Source of the DNA: Nocardioides sp. Root1257
Lineage (GTDB): Bacteria; Actinomycetota; Actinomycetes; Propionibacteriales; Nocardioidaceae
Assembly: GCF_001425175.1 (NCBI RefSeq)
Contig: NZ_LMDV01000009.1
Span: 1-64,000, forward strand
Direction of reading: 5' to 3'
Length of the DNA: 64,000 bases
A program made the position numbers and the translations under genes. Under the pieces are notes generated by a model that saw only the letters and a list, made by a program, of their open reading frames with translations, was not told where the DNA came from and ran no database searches. This document shows, in pieces, positions 48,475-59,657 of this stretch. The stretch's first letter is position 1; each line of letters starts with the position of its first letter.

Positions 48475-48615
48475 CGGTGAGCAGGCAACCGTTCTGGGTC
48501 CGGACCGTGCCGAATCCGGTTGCTGGCTCACCGCTGCCCAGGGCGGCGTACGGCGGCGGTGAGCAGGCAACCGTTCTGGCTCCGGACCATGCCGAATCCG
48601 GTTGCTGGCTCACCG
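48475..48615. repeat. tandem 82-bp repeat, each unit a hairpin
   Basis: Two units start at 48475 and 48557. Each has arms CGGTGAGCAGGCAACCG and CGGTTGCTGGCTCACCG (two mismatches when paired) around 25 bases, and the two 59-base hairpins differ at about two positions. The gap lies between convergent genes, and the second unit abuts the stop of the DHA2 transporter. It may act as a double terminator or be a duplicated repetitive element. Confidence 0.65.
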
Positions 48616-50079
48616 CTACCCGGCGGCCGCAGGCTCGTCTGACTCCGGCTCGCTGACCCGCCGCGGCATCAGCATGCCGACGGCGAGCAGCGCGAGCGCG
48701 ACGAACGCCGAGGCGATGAACACGTCGTGGATCGCCGGGTGCAGGACGTCGGCGGTGAGCCGGGAGACGTCGGGCACGCCGCGACCCAGCCGCTGCGCGA
48801 CCTCGTGGTTGACGATCGCGCCGAAGACGGCGACACCGACCGCGCTGCCGACCGAGCGGGCGAACATCGTCGACCCGGTCGCCACCCCGCGGTGCTGCCA
48901 GGTCACCGCCGTCTGGGCGGCGACGATCGACGGGCTCGCGATCAGGCCGAAGCCGACGCCCATCACGAAGCACGGGAGGGCCAGCAGGACGAACGGGCTG
49001 TCCGGTCCGATGAGCAGCAGCAGCGCGGTGCCGATCGCGCCGATCGCGCCGCCGATCAGCATCGTCGTGCGGAAGCCGACGGTGAGGTAGAGCCGGCCCG
49101 AGTTGGACGCGGCGAGCGGCCACCCGAGCGTCATCGCGGCGAGGGCGAACCCGGACATGACGGCGCCGTACCCGAGCACGCTCTGCGCGTAGAGCGGGAT
49201 GTACGTCGTCAGGCCCATCATCAGCACGCCGACGACGAGCGAGGTGGCCATCGCGGCCACCACGACCCGGTGCCGGAAGAGCCACAGCGGCAGCACCGGC
49301 TCGACCGCGCGACGCTCGACGAGCACGAAGCCGGCGAGCAGCACCGCGGCGACCGCGAACAGCAGGATGCTGGTCAGCGAGTCCCACTCCCACCGGACGC
49401 CGCCCTCGAGCAGGCCGAGCAGCAGCAGGACCGCGCCGCCCGTCAGCAGCACCGACCCGGCGTAGTCGATGCGGTGTGCGCGGCGCTCCACCCGCTCGTG
49501 GAAGTTGCGCCAGATCATCGCGCCGGCGAGCAGCCCGAGAGGCAGGTTGACCAGGAAGATCCAGCGCCAGGACACGTAGTCGGCGAAGACACCGCCCAGC
49601 GTCGGACCGATGACGGCCGAGATCGCCCACACACTGGCGACGTACCCCTGGACCTTGGCGCGCTCCTCCAGCGTGTAGATGTCACCGACGATCGTCATGC
49701 ACATCGGCTGCACGGCACCGGCGCCGAGCCCCTGCACCGCACGGAACGCGATCAGCGCCCCCATGCTCCACGCGAGCCCGCACAGCAGCGAGCCGAGGAG
49801 GAACAGCCCGATCCCGACCAGCATCACCGGCTTGCGGCCGTACTGGTCCGCGAGCTTGGCGTAGACGGGGACGGTCACGGCCTGCGCGAGCAGGTAGATC
49901 GAGAAGAGCCAGGGGAACTGCGTGAAGCCGCCGAGGTCGTCGACGACGGCCGGCACTGCGGTGGCGAGGATCGTCGAGTCGATCGCGACCAGGCCCAGGC
50001 TCAGCATCACGGCCAGCAGGATCGGGCCGCGCTCGCTGCGCAGCCCCACGCTGGCGCGGGAGATCTCCGTCTCGGTCAT
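48616..50079 (-). CDS. DHA2-type MFS multidrug efflux transporter
   Basis: A 487-residue protein with 14 predicted helices, the EmrB/QacA (DHA2) type. Motifs are LVAIDSTILATAVPAVVDDL in helix 1, AKLADQYGRKPVMLVGIG after helix 2, and the antiporter motif C-like GPTLGGVFADYVSWRWIFLV near helix 5. It ends with a polar tail (VSEPESDEPAAAG). ATG at 50079 is the likely start; a TTG lies four codons before. No regulator adjoins it, and it is divergent from glgX. Confidence 0.87.
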   Translation of the reverse strand: MTETEISRASVGLRSERGPILLAVMLSLGLVAIDSTILATAVPAVVDDLGGFTQFPWLFSIYLLAQAVTVPVYAKLADQYGRKPVMLVGIGLFLLGSLLCGLAWSMGALIAFRAVQGLGAGAVQPMCMTIVGDIYTLEERAKVQGYVASVWAISAVIGPTLGGVFADYVSWRWIFLVNLPLGLLAGAMIWRNFHERVERRAHRIDYAGSVLLTGGAVLLLLGLLEGGVRWEWDSLTSILLFAVAAVLLAGFVLVERRAVEPVLPLWLFRHRVVVAAMATSLVVGVLMMGLTTYIPLYAQSVLGYGAVMSGFALAAMTLGWPLAASNSGRLYLTVGFRTTMLIGGAIGAIGTALLLLIGPDSPFVLLALPCFVMGVGFGLIASPSIVAAQTAVTWQHRGVATGSTMFARSVGSAVGVAVFGAIVNHEVAQRLGRGVPDVSRLTADVLHPAIHDVFIASAFVALALLAVGMLMPRRVSEPESDEPAAAG

Positions 50080-50195
50080 ATGAGGCGGCAACCGGCGTAC
50101 GACGGCGAATGTTCCCCGACCGGACGGCCGGAGCAGGTTCGTCGGACGCCCGTGCGGGGTACCTGTGCTTTGATCGTTCCAAGGGAGGGACCCGA

Positions 50196-52373
<2,178 letters not shown>

Positions 52374-52389
52374 GCCCATGAGGGTCCCG

Positions 52390-52442
52390 GCCTCGACGTA
52401 CCGGCTCCAGATCACCGCGGAGCTCGACCTCTTCCAGGCCGC
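52390..52442 (+). repeat. 53-bp direct repeat, left copy (attL-like)
   Basis: Exact match over 53 bases to 55002-55054; the match continues upstream for five more bases with one difference. It corresponds to codons of the treY start ([18 protein letters not shown]). Confidence 0.9.
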
Positions 52443-52495
52443 CGATCACCGCACCCGCCGCTCGAGGCATCCCCGAAATCGATGTGAACCACCAC

Positions 52496-52508
52496 TATCG
52501 TCGCAGCC
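52496..52508 (+). promoter_or_regulatory. -10 box TATCGT of the islet genes
   Basis: TATCGT (52496-52501) ends seven bases before the GTG at 52509, giving a leaderless start just inside the islet. Confidence 0.5.
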
Positions 52509-53429
52509 GTGAACCCCCACTCTCGTGCGAATGTCACTGCATGGGAGGTCGTGTCAGATGAAACAAGCGGCGCCGACGTCAAACTGTGGCTGAGGGACCC
52601 CGACCTCGGCGGGCTTTGGCTCTACAAAGCTGTCACGGAGAAGAACGGCCACCAGCAGGGCGAAGACTGGGCAGAACTTGCTACCTCCCAGATTGCGATC
52701 GCACTTGGAATTCCGTGTGCAACTATCCGGTTGGCAGAGTATGACGGTCATGCTGGCGTTCTCTCGCTCGACCTCAAGCCGGATGGGTTTGACCTCCAGC
52801 CGGGATATGTCGTCATGCAGGCGCACCCGATACCGGAGTTCGTCCCCGGCAACGTCAAGGGCAGGCCAGGACACTCGCTCGCAAACATTCAGAGAGTCCT
52901 GGAGGGGACAGGCGTTCCTCCAGGATCCGACCTTCCTTCATGGATGGATGGATTCGGCGCCTTCGCGGGCTACGTGATGCTCGATGCATTGGTGGCGAAC
53001 CGCGACAGGCACGACGAAAACTGGGCGGTGCTCATACCGGCGACTGGCAATGCAAGCCGCCATCTGTGTGGGTCGTACGACCATGCCGGCAGTCTCGGAT
53101 ACAACCTCCGCGAGGCAGAGCGGGAGCGTCGACTGGATGGCGCTGGACCCACCGTTGCCGAATGGGCAGCGAAGGGCACGGCGTGGCGCCTCGAGCACGA
53201 TCCGGGGAGCCCGATGACCCTGGTTCAGGCGGCCGATCAGGCGTTCGATCTCGCTGGTCCGGAAGTCCGCAGCCACTGGCTTGGACGCCTCGAGGCCGTC
53301 GAGGGGCCACTGGGCGATGTCGCTCTTGCCGGCCTCAACGCACTGTCGGCGCCGTGCACTACCTTCGTTTCATCGCTACTAGAGATCAACAGAAGGAGGG
53401 TTCTCGATGAGTGCGGCCGAACTGCTTGA
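52509..53429 (+). CDS. HipA-like Ser/Thr kinase (HipT-type)
   Basis: A 306-residue protein with the kinase core of HipA. Lys40 in LWLYKA is the likely ATP-binding lysine, Glu51/Glu56 (GEDWAELA) follow, the catalytic loop is ANRDRHDENW (163-172; Asp166 and Asn171), and the metal-binding loop is YDHAGSLG (190-197; Asp191). The HipA N-terminal subdomain is absent from this chain but seems to be encoded by the next gene, as in split HipS-HipT pairs. Relatives phosphorylate tRNA synthetases or other targets and stop growth; the target here is unknown. The gene is less GC-rich than its surroundings. Leaderless-type start. Confidence 0.72.
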   Translation: MNPHSRANVTAWEVVSDETSGADVKLWLRDPDLGGLWLYKAVTEKNGHQQGEDWAELATSQIAIALGIPCATIRLAEYDGHAGVLSLDLKPDGFDLQPGYVVMQAHPIPEFVPGNVKGRPGHSLANIQRVLEGTGVPPGSDLPSWMDGFGAFAGYVMLDALVANRDRHDENWAVLIPATGNASRHLCGSYDHAGSLGYNLREAERERRLDGAGPTVAEWAAKGTAWRLEHDPGSPMTLVQAADQAFDLAGPEVRSHWLGRLEAVEGPLGDVALAGLNALSAPCTTFVSSLLEINRRRVLDECGRTA

Positions 53430-54225
53430 CGCTGGGTCGAGGGCGTCCACCGGCTCTACTGGCACGCCGCGTCGACTGGTCGTGACTTGGCAGCACCCCG
53501 AACGTCGCAGCATCTGCCCAGTCGGGTTCCTCACCTTCGATGGCGATGCCTACGGCTTCCACTACGTGCGGGCAGCGCTCACAACTGCTGACTTTTCACC
53601 GTTGATCGGCTTCCCAGATCTTCACGAGGCGTACACGTCCGCCGAACTGTTCCCGCTGTTCGCGCAGCGCGCGATGGACCCACGCCGCGCCGACTACACG
53701 CGATACGTGACTCGGCTGGGCTTGCCGGAGGACACCACGCCTTGGGAGCAGATCGCACGATCGGGAGGTCGACGAAACGGCGACACGTTGCAGCTGTTCC
53801 CCGAGCCACAGGTCGTGGGCGGATCAATGTCATGCACTTTTCTCGCCCATGGTCTGCGTCACATCTGCCAGGGACCGCTTCGCACGGCAGATGGGCCCGT
53901 CTATGTGTCGGGCGAGGATCTCGAGACTGCCCTGGGACGCCTTCAGATCGGCGAAGAACTCGCCGTTCTTCCTGAGCCCAACAATCAGTTCAACGCCAAC
54001 GCTCTTCTAGTCACAGCTCAAGGCACACCAGTCGGCTGGATCCCAAACCTGTTGGTCGACGATCTCGCGAGACTCAGGCAGTCATCCACGTTGCGCGCGT
54101 TTGTAGAGCGCGTGAACGGCTCGGATGCTCCGGGTCACCTTCGGCTTCTAGGGACCTTGCGCGCTGAAAATGTAGGAGACTTCGAGTTCTTTACCTCTGA
54201 CGCCTGGGAACCAATCGCTCAGTAG
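53407..54225 (+). CDS. HipA N-terminal-like domain fused to a HIRAN domain
   Basis: A 272-residue protein. Residues about 22-130 resemble HipA N-subdomain 1: VGFLTFDGDAYGFHYVRAAL, then AELFPLFAQRAMDPRRADYT and IARSGGRRNGDTLQLFPEPQ. Residues about 140-265 resemble a HIRAN domain, the small barrel that binds DNA ends in Rad5/HLTF: IGEELAVLPEPNNQFNANAL followed by VGWIPNLLVDDL. ATG at 53407 has AGAAGGAGGG seven bases before it and overlaps the kinase gene by 23 bases, so the products are co-made. I infer that it holds the kinase in check and may sense DNA. No DNA-binding HipB gene is present. Confidence 0.65.
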   Translation: MSAAELLDAGSRASTGSTGTPRRLVVTWQHPERRSICPVGFLTFDGDAYGFHYVRAALTTADFSPLIGFPDLHEAYTSAELFPLFAQRAMDPRRADYTRYVTRLGLPEDTTPWEQIARSGGRRNGDTLQLFPEPQVVGGSMSCTFLAHGLRHICQGPLRTADGPVYVSGEDLETALGRLQIGEELAVLPEPNNQFNANALLVTAQGTPVGWIPNLLVDDLARLRQSSTLRAFVERVNGSDAPGHLRLLGTLRAENVGDFEFFTSDAWEPIAQ

Positions 54226-54875
54226 GCGAAGACGTCCTGAAGGCCGAGCAGTTCAGTCTCAACTCGCGTCGCGAGGAAATGGCAACATTCGTCGAAGAGG
54301 GCTGCCCGTCCGACCTCGCGTAGTCCGTCTTCGAGCGCATCGAGCAGGGGCAGGAGGAAGCGAACATCGTTGCCGGCATATGCCAACTGTTCGTCTGTCA
54401 GCTCTCCAGTCCAATCGCTCGTTCGCACGGCGCCCTTGTCGAGATGCACGTCAAGGATGTTCGACAACAGCGCGGCAAGGCTATGCATATTGTTCGGTTC
54501 CTCCGGCCGGAGGAGCTTCGAGGCGACCTTCGTGCATCGAATCTCCGCTGGCACCACACCGAGTGCGTGGGTTAGGAAACGCAAGTCGAACGGAGCATGG
54601 TGAAAGACCTTGGTGAGATCTTCCGCGACAAGAACACGACTGAGTTGCTCTGCTGGCCCAGTCATTCGGACGATGGCTAGCCCGACGGACGGGTGGTAGA
54701 GCTGACAAATAGCCAACCGGTCGTGACGCCAGTCGAGCCCGGTGGTCTCGGTGTCGCACGCGACCTGTCCTGCTCCAATGAATGCGTCGGCCACGTCGCG
54801 CGGAAGGTCTTGTGTGAAGACAGACGCCATTGCGACGCGATCAACCAAGGTCGTCCCCAATCTCGGAGTTGGCAT
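54219..54875 (-). CDS. DEDDy 3'-5' exonuclease, RNase D-like
   Basis: A 218-residue exonuclease domain. All acids are present: Asp41 and Glu43 (ACDTETTGLD), Asp97 (HHAPFDLRFL), and Tyr166-x3-Asp170 (YAGNDVRFLLP). It lacks the HRDC domains of full RNase D, so it is the catalytic core only. It is convergent with the HIRAN gene (7-base overlap) and lies inside the islet. A second start is possible at 54830. It could process tRNA or other RNA, perhaps as a third part of the HipA-like module. Its codon use is less GC-biased than that of the flanking genes. Confidence 0.8.
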   Translation of the reverse strand: MPTPRLGTTLVDRVAMASVFTQDLPRDVADAFIGAGQVACDTETTGLDWRHDRLAICQLYHPSVGLAIVRMTGPAEQLSRVLVAEDLTKVFHHAPFDLRFLTHALGVVPAEIRCTKVASKLLRPEEPNNMHSLAALLSNILDVHLDKGAVRTSDWTGELTDEQLAYAGNDVRFLLPLLDALEDGLREVGRAALFDECCHFLATRVETELLGLQDVFAY

Positions 54876-54949
54876 GATCGTAGACCCTGACCGTGGGTAC
54901 AGGGTGACCGCGCGATATGGCACAACGCGGTGCCAGCCGACGACTGCAA

Positions 54950-54965
54950 GGAGGCTACGACCGTG
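54950..54965 (+). promoter_or_regulatory. new ribosome-binding site and GTG for treY
   Basis: AAGGAGG stands eight bases before GTG 54963. It lies inside the islet and replaces the original start at 52378, which is now 2.6 kb away. Confidence 0.65.
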
Positions 54966-57260
54966 CCCGACGCGTCTAGAAGTCGAGAATCCAGGATCCC
55001 AGCCTCGACGTACCGGCTCCAGATCACCGCGGAGCTCGACCTCTTCCAGGCCGCGGCCCGGCTGCGCTACCTGCACGACCTCGGCGTCGACTGGGTCTAC
55101 CTCTCGCCGCTGCTCGCGGCGGAGCCCGGCAGCTCCCACGGGTACGACGTCGTCGCGTTCGACCACGTCGACCCGTCGCGCGGCGGCGCCGAGGGACTGG
55201 GGACGCTGGCCGCCGAGGCGCGCCGGCTCGGCATGGGCGTGCTCGTCGACATCGTGCCCAACCACGTCGGCGTCGCGACGCCGGCGGAGGACGCGTGGTG
55301 GTGGGACGTGCTCCAGCACGGCCGCGAGTCGGAGCACGCCAACGCCTTCGACATCGACTGGGCCGCGGGCGACGGGCGGCTCCTCATCCCGGTCGTCGGC
55401 GACGGCGACGAGGACGCGATCGTCGTCCGCTCGACCGCTGAGGGGGGAGAGCTCTGGTACCACGACCTGCGCTTCCCGCTCACGCCCGGCACGACGACCC
55501 ACGACGAGCAGCACTACCAGCTGGTCAACTGGCACGAGGCGGACGACAACCTCAACTACCGCCGCTTCTTCGCGGTCAACAGCCTCGCTGCCGTGCGCGT
55601 CGAGGACCCCGAGGTCTTCGCCGAGTCGCACGTCGAGATCCGGCGCTGGTTCGAGGACGGCCTGGTCGACGGCCTGCGCGTCGATCACCCCGACGGCCTG
55701 CGCGACCCGAAGCGCTACCTCGAGGACCTCGCCCAGCTGACCGGCGGGGCGTACGTGCTCGTCGAGAAGATCCTGGAGCCCGGGGAGTCGCTCCCCGCGG
55801 ACTGGGCGACCCAGGGCACCACCGGGTACGACGCCCTGGGACTGGTCGACCGCGTCCTCACCGACCCGGCCGGGCAGGCACCCCTCGACGCACTGGAGAC
55901 CCGCCTCCGCGGCGGTCCCGTCGACTGGGCGGCGATGATCCACGGCACCAAGCGCGAGGTCGCCGACGGGATCCTGCACTCCGAGGTCCGGCGGATCACC
56001 CGGGAGATCCGGCGGCTCACGTCGACGCCCTTCACGCAGGTCGAGGACGCCGTCGCCGAGCTGCTCGCCTGCTTCCCGGTCTACCGCTCCTACCTGCCCG
56101 AGGGGCTGCACCACCTGGAGCAGGCCTTCGAGCTGGCCCGCGAGCACCGGCCCGACCTCGCCGCGACGTACGACGCACTGCTGCCGATCCTCGTCGACGG
56201 CTGGACCGCACCGGCGCGGCGCTTCCAGCAGACCAGTGGGATGGTCATGGCCAAGGGCGTCGAGGACTGCGCGTTCTACCGCTTCTCGCGGCTCACCTCG
56301 CTCAACGAGGTCGGCGGCGACCCGAGCGTCTTCTCGGTGTCGGTCGACGAGTTCCACGCGGCGATGGCGACCCGGCAGGCGGAGTGGCCGCACGCGATGA
56401 CGACGCTCTCCACCCACGACACGAAGCGTGGCGAGGACGTGCGCGCCCGGATCACCGCGCTGGCCGAGCTCCCGGAGGTCTGGACGGCGGCGCTCGACGA
56501 GCTGCTGGAGCTGGCGCCGGTGCCCGACCCGGGCTTCGGATCCCTGCTGTGGCAGGCGATCCTCGGCGCCTGGCCGACCTCGCCCGACCCCGACCTGCGC
56601 AGCCGCTTGCACGGGTACGCCGAGAAGGCGATGCGCGAGGCGGGCGACCGGACCACGTGGACCGAGCCGAACGAGACCTACGAGGCCGCCGTGCACGCAG
56701 CGGTCGACGCGGCCTTCGACTCCCCCGACGTACGACGGGTGCTCGACGGGCTGCTCGCGCAGGTCGCCTGGCCGGGCCGCTCGAACGCGCTCGCCGCCAA
56801 GCTGGTCGCGCTGACGATGCCCGGCGTGCCGGACGTCTACCAGGGCAGTGAGCTGTGGGAGCAGAGCCTGGTCGACCCCGACAACCGCCGGTTCGTGGAC
56901 TTCGACCACCGGGCGCACGTGCTCGCCGGGACGGCCGAGGACGACGCCGCCGCCAAGCTCCACCTGACCCGGGCCGCGCTGACGCTGCGCCGCGACCGGC
57001 CCGACCTCTTCACGACGTACGCACCGGCGATCGCGACCGGCCCCGAGGCGAAGCACGTGCTCGCCTTCGACCGGGGCGGGGCGCTCACCGTCGCCACCCG
57101 GCTGCCGGTCGGGCTCGCCGCGACCGGGTGGGGCGCCACCCGGCTGACGCTGCCTCCGGGCTCGTGGACCGACGTGCTGACCGGGCGTCCGGCATCCTCG
57201 GTGGTGGCCGACCTGCTCGACGTGCAGCCGGTGGCCCTGCTCGTGAAGGAGAACGCGTGA
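54963..57260 (+). CDS. treY: malto-oligosyltrehalose synthase
   Basis: A 765-residue GH13 enzyme that turns the reducing end of maltooligosaccharides into a trehalosyl unit. Catalytic residues: Asp241 (GLRVDHPDG), Glu268 (LVEKILEPG) and Asp486 ([14 protein letters not shown]). The first ten or so residues ([10 protein letters not shown]) are foreign, encoded by the islet; the native part begins [15 protein letters not shown]. Thus the enzyme is intact but its start, ribosome site and promoter changed when the islet entered. treZ follows with a GTGA overlap. Expression may no longer be linked to glgX. Confidence 0.93.
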   Translation: MPDASRSRESRIPASTYRLQITAELDLFQAAARLRYLHDLGVDWVYLSPLLAAEPGSSHGYDVVAFDHVDPSRGGAEGLGTLAAEARRLGMGVLVDIVPNHVGVATPAEDAWWWDVLQHGRESEHANAFDIDWAAGDGRLLIPVVGDGDEDAIVVRSTAEGGELWYHDLRFPLTPGTTTHDEQHYQLVNWHEADDNLNYRRFFAVNSLAAVRVEDPEVFAESHVEIRRWFEDGLVDGLRVDHPDGLRDPKRYLEDLAQLTGGAYVLVEKILEPGESLPADWATQGTTGYDALGLVDRVLTDPAGQAPLDALETRLRGGPVDWAAMIHGTKREVADGILHSEVRRITREIRRLTSTPFTQVEDAVAELLACFPVYRSYLPEGLHHLEQAFELAREHRPDLAATYDALLPILVDGWTAPARRFQQTSGMVMAKGVEDCAFYRFSRLTSLNEVGGDPSVFSVSVDEFHAAMATRQAEWPHAMTTLSTHDTKRGEDVRARITALAELPEVWTAALDELLELAPVPDPGFGSLLWQAILGAWPTSPDPDLRSRLHGYAEKAMREAGDRTTWTEPNETYEAAVHAAVDAAFDSPDVRRVLDGLLAQVAWPGRSNALAAKLVALTMPGVPDVYQGSELWEQSLVDPDNRRFVDFDHRAHVLAGTAEDDAAAKLHLTRAALTLRRDRPDLFTTYAPAIATGPEAKHVLAFDRGGALTVATRLPVGLAATGWGATRLTLPPGSWTDVLTGRPASSVVADLLDVQPVALLVKENA
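55002..55054 (+). repeat. 53-bp direct repeat, right copy (attR-like)
   Basis: Exact copy of 52390-52442, 2,612 bases away. Upstream of it the islet version differs at single bases (ATCCCA in place of GTCCCG), giving Ile-Pro instead of Val-Pro. Downstream the treY reading frame continues. Confidence 0.9.
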
Positions 57261-59002
57261 CCTACGGACCGTTCGACGTCTGGGCGCCGCGCCCGGCCCG
57301 GCTGCGGCTGGTGGCGGCCGGCGAGACCATCGACATGGTCAAGGACGAGGACGACTGGTGGTCGCCCGTCGGCGACGTCCCCGACCCGGAGGGCGAGGAG
57401 GTCGACTACGGCTACCTGGTCGACGACGACGAGACCCCCCGGCCCGACCCGCTGTCCCGGCGCCAGCCCGACGGCGTCCACGGCCTCTCCCGCACCCACG
57501 ACGCCTCGGTCCACGACTGGCAGGACGCCGGGTGGACCGGGCGGCAGCTGGCCGGTGCGGTGATCTACGAGCTGCACATCGGCACGTTCACCCCAGAGGG
57601 CACCTTCGACGCCGCGCTCACCAGGCTCGACCACCTGCGGGATCTCGGTGTCGACTTCGTCGAGGTGATGCCGGTCAACGCGTTCAACGGCACCCACAAC
57701 TGGGGCTACGACGGCGTCCTGTGGCACGCCGTGCACGAGGGGTACGGCGGGCCCGCGGGCTACCAGCGCTTCGTCGACGGCTGCCACGCGGCCGGGCTCG
57801 GCGTCATCCAGGACGTGGTCTACAACCACCTCGGTCCGTCCGGGAACTACCTGCCGCTCTTCGGTCCCTACCTGAAGTCGGGCTCCAACACCTGGGGCGA
57901 CCTGGTCAACCTCGACGAGGACGGCTCCGACGTCGTACGCCGCTACATCCTCGACAACGTGGAGATGTGGCTGTCGGACTACCACGTCGACGGGCTGCGA
58001 CTGGACGCCGTGCACGCGCTCCAGGACTCCTCCGACGTGCACCTCCTCGAGGAGATGGCGATCGAGGTCGCGGCGCTCTCCGCCCACCTGGGCCGGCCGC
58101 TGACGCTGATCGCCGAGTCGGACCTCAACGACGCGAAGCTGGTGACCCCGCGCGAGGCGGGTGGCTACGGGCTCGACGCGCAGTGGAGCGACGACTTCCA
58201 CCACGCCGTCCACGTCGCGCTGACCCGCGAGACCGACGGCTACTACGCCGATTTCGAGCCCCTGGACGCACTGGCGAAGGTCGTCGAGCGCGGCTTCTTC
58301 CACGACGGCACGTACTCGTCCTTCCGCGGCCGCGCCCACGGCCGCAAGATCGACACCGACAAGATGCCCAGCTGGCGGCTCGTCGTCGCGAGCCAGAACC
58401 ACGACCAGATCGGCAACCGGGCGGTCGGGGACCGGATCACCGAGGCGCTCGACGAGGACCAGCTCGCCTGCGCGGCGCTGCTCACGATGGCCGGCCCGTT
58501 CACCCCGATGCTCTTCCAGGGCGAGGAGTGGGCGGCCTCGACGCCCTTCCAGTTCTTCACCTCGCACCCCGAGCCCGAGCTGGGGAAGGCCACCGCCGAG
58601 GGCCGGATCGCCGAGTTCGAGCGGATGGGCTGGGACCCGGCAGTGGTGCCGGACCCGCAGGACCCCCAGACGTTCCAGCGGTCCAAGCTCGACTGGACCG
58701 AGCTCGGCGAGGGCCGGCACGCCCGGCTGCTCGACGTCTACCGACGGCTCGCCGTACTCCGTCGTGAGCGGCCCGAGCTGACGGACCCGTCGTTCGCGCA
58801 CAACGCCTGCCTCGTCGACGACGACAGCCGGCTCTTCGAGATGTGGCGCGGCGACCTGCACGTCGTCGTGAACTTCGGCGACTCCGAGGTGGTCATCGAC
58901 CTCGACGAGGAGGGCGAGCTGCTCTTCGAGACCGAGGCCGGCGTCGACCTGGCCGGTACGACGCTGCGCGTGCCCGCCCACGCCGGGGCCGTCATCGGTT
59001 AG
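57257..59002 (+). CDS. treZ: malto-oligosyltrehalose trehalohydrolase
   Basis: A 581-residue GH13 enzyme that releases trehalose from the TreY product. An N-terminal CBM48-like domain ([20 protein letters not shown]) precedes the barrel. Catalytic residues are Asp250 ([10 protein letters not shown]), Glu287 (LIAESDLND) and Asp383 (QNHDQIGNR). The GTG overlaps the treY stop (GTGA) and has GAAGGAG upstream. Its 3' end overlaps the convergent TetR gene by 11 bases. With glgX and treY it completes glycogen-to-trehalose conversion, used in osmotic and desiccation tolerance. Confidence 0.94.
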   Translation: MTYGPFDVWAPRPARLRLVAAGETIDMVKDEDDWWSPVGDVPDPEGEEVDYGYLVDDDETPRPDPLSRRQPDGVHGLSRTHDASVHDWQDAGWTGRQLAGAVIYELHIGTFTPEGTFDAALTRLDHLRDLGVDFVEVMPVNAFNGTHNWGYDGVLWHAVHEGYGGPAGYQRFVDGCHAAGLGVIQDVVYNHLGPSGNYLPLFGPYLKSGSNTWGDLVNLDEDGSDVVRRYILDNVEMWLSDYHVDGLRLDAVHALQDSSDVHLLEEMAIEVAALSAHLGRPLTLIAESDLNDAKLVTPREAGGYGLDAQWSDDFHHAVHVALTRETDGYYADFEPLDALAKVVERGFFHDGTYSSFRGRAHGRKIDTDKMPSWRLVVASQNHDQIGNRAVGDRITEALDEDQLACAALLTMAGPFTPMLFQGEEWAASTPFQFFTSHPEPELGKATAEGRIAEFERMGWDPAVVPDPQDPQTFQRSKLDWTELGEGRHARLLDVYRRLAVLRRERPELTDPSFAHNACLVDDDSRLFEMWRGDLHVVVNFGDSEVVIDLDEEGELLFETEAGVDLAGTTLRVPAHAGAVIG

Positions 59003-59576
59003 GCGTCAGCACCTCGGCGCCCGGAGGGGTGTAGGCGGCGAGCACCGTACTCACCACGGCCTGCTCCGCGCCCGCGGCGTCGAGCCGACCTGCGACGCAC
59101 TCGGTCGCGGCCGCGTGCATGACCGTGTAGGCGACCGTCACCAGCCAGCCCTCGGGGAGGTCGGTGCGGAAGACCCCCTCCCGGCGCCCGCGGCGGACCA
59201 GCGCGGCCATCCGCGCGAGGTGCTTGTCGTGGTGCTCGCGGACCAGCTCCTCCGGCAGCTCGCGCTGGGCGGCCGTCATCACCGAGCGGAAGCGGTGGAC
59301 GACCTCCCAGCTCGCGCTGAGCAGCCGGGTCACGGCCGCGACGGGGTCGCCGGTCGTGTCGGTCGCGCCGAGGATCTCCTCCGCCTCGGCGTGCACCTGA
59401 CGGAAGACCTGGTCGACCAGGATCGCGCGGGTCGCGAAGTGCCCGTGCAGCGTCACCCGCCCGACGCCGGCCTCCTCGGCGATCGCGCTCAGCGTCGCCT
59501 CGGGGTCTCGCACCAGGCAGGCCTGGGCCGCGGCGAGGATCGCGGCCACGTTGCGACGCGCGTCGGCTCGGGGCAT
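58992..59576 (-). CDS. TetR-family transcriptional repressor
   Basis: A 194-residue regulator. The N-terminal HTH is at about residues 8-55 ([20 protein letters not shown], then [20 protein letters not shown]), and the C-terminal helices form the ligand pocket and dimer face. AAAGGA lies just before the ATG. It is divergent from a DHA2 efflux pump. Two related 20-base dyads in between are its likely operators, giving a drug-responsive repressor-pump pair. Confidence 0.87.
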   Translation of the reverse strand: MPRADARRNVAAILAAAQACLVRDPEATLSAIAEEAGVGRVTLHGHFATRAILVDQVFRQVHAEAEEILGATDTTGDPVAAVTRLLSASWEVVHRFRSVMTAAQRELPEELVREHHDKHLARMAALVRRGRREGVFRTDLPEGWLVTVAYTVMHAAATECVAGRLDAAGAEQAVVSTVLAAYTPPGAEVLTPNR

Positions 59577-59598
59577 CGGAATCCTTTGCTCGAGAGAT

Positions 59599-59618
59599 CT
59601 TGAACATCAGTGTACAAG
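59599..59618. promoter_or_regulatory. TetR operator 1
   Basis: CTTGAACATCAGTGTACAAG: outer arms CTTG/CAAG and inner ACA/TGT are symmetric. It shares the pattern CTTGAACA-N4-TGT with the second site. Confidence 0.55.
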
Positions 59619-59637
59619 TTGTGTACGGTCGCGCTAA

Positions 59638-59657
59638 CTTGAACACCGATGTTCGAG
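59638..59657. promoter_or_regulatory. TetR operator 2
   Basis: CTTGAACACCGATGTTCGAG: arms CTTGAACA and TGTTCGAG match with one mismatch. It ends 16 bases before the pump ATG, so binding would block its expression. Confidence 0.55.

Larger units (their letters stand above)
52378..52512 (+). pseudogene. treY 5' remnant left of the islet
   Basis: ATG at 52378 begins [20 protein letters not shown], identical in its core to the start of TreY, then runs into 21 unrelated residues and stops at 52512. It is the original treY start, cut off by the islet. Its stop overlaps the GTG of the HipA-like kinase gene (GTGA), so read-in from glgX could reach that gene. Confidence 0.85.
52443..55054. mobile_element. 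2.6-kb islet inserted in the 5' end of treY
   Basis: A segment of lower GC (32 of 60 bases G or C at 52681-52740 and 34 of 60 at 54001-54060, against 45 of 60 at 55081-55140 in treY) bounded by a 53-bp direct repeat. It carries a HipA-like kinase, a HipA-N/HIRAN protein and a DEDDy exonuclease. There is no integrase or transposase and no terminal inverted repeat that I can see. The right end provides a new ribosome site and start for treY. This looks like site-specific integration at treY by a recombinase acting in trans, or a decayed element. Confidence 0.8.

Noticed and set aside
48475..48615. Start of a CRISPR array
   Set aside because: Only two units that are palindromic throughout, with no distinct spacers and no cas genes.
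52443..55001. Insertion sequence as the cause of the treY interruption
   Set aside because: No transposase, no terminal inverted repeats, and the 53-bp direct repeat is too long for a target duplication.
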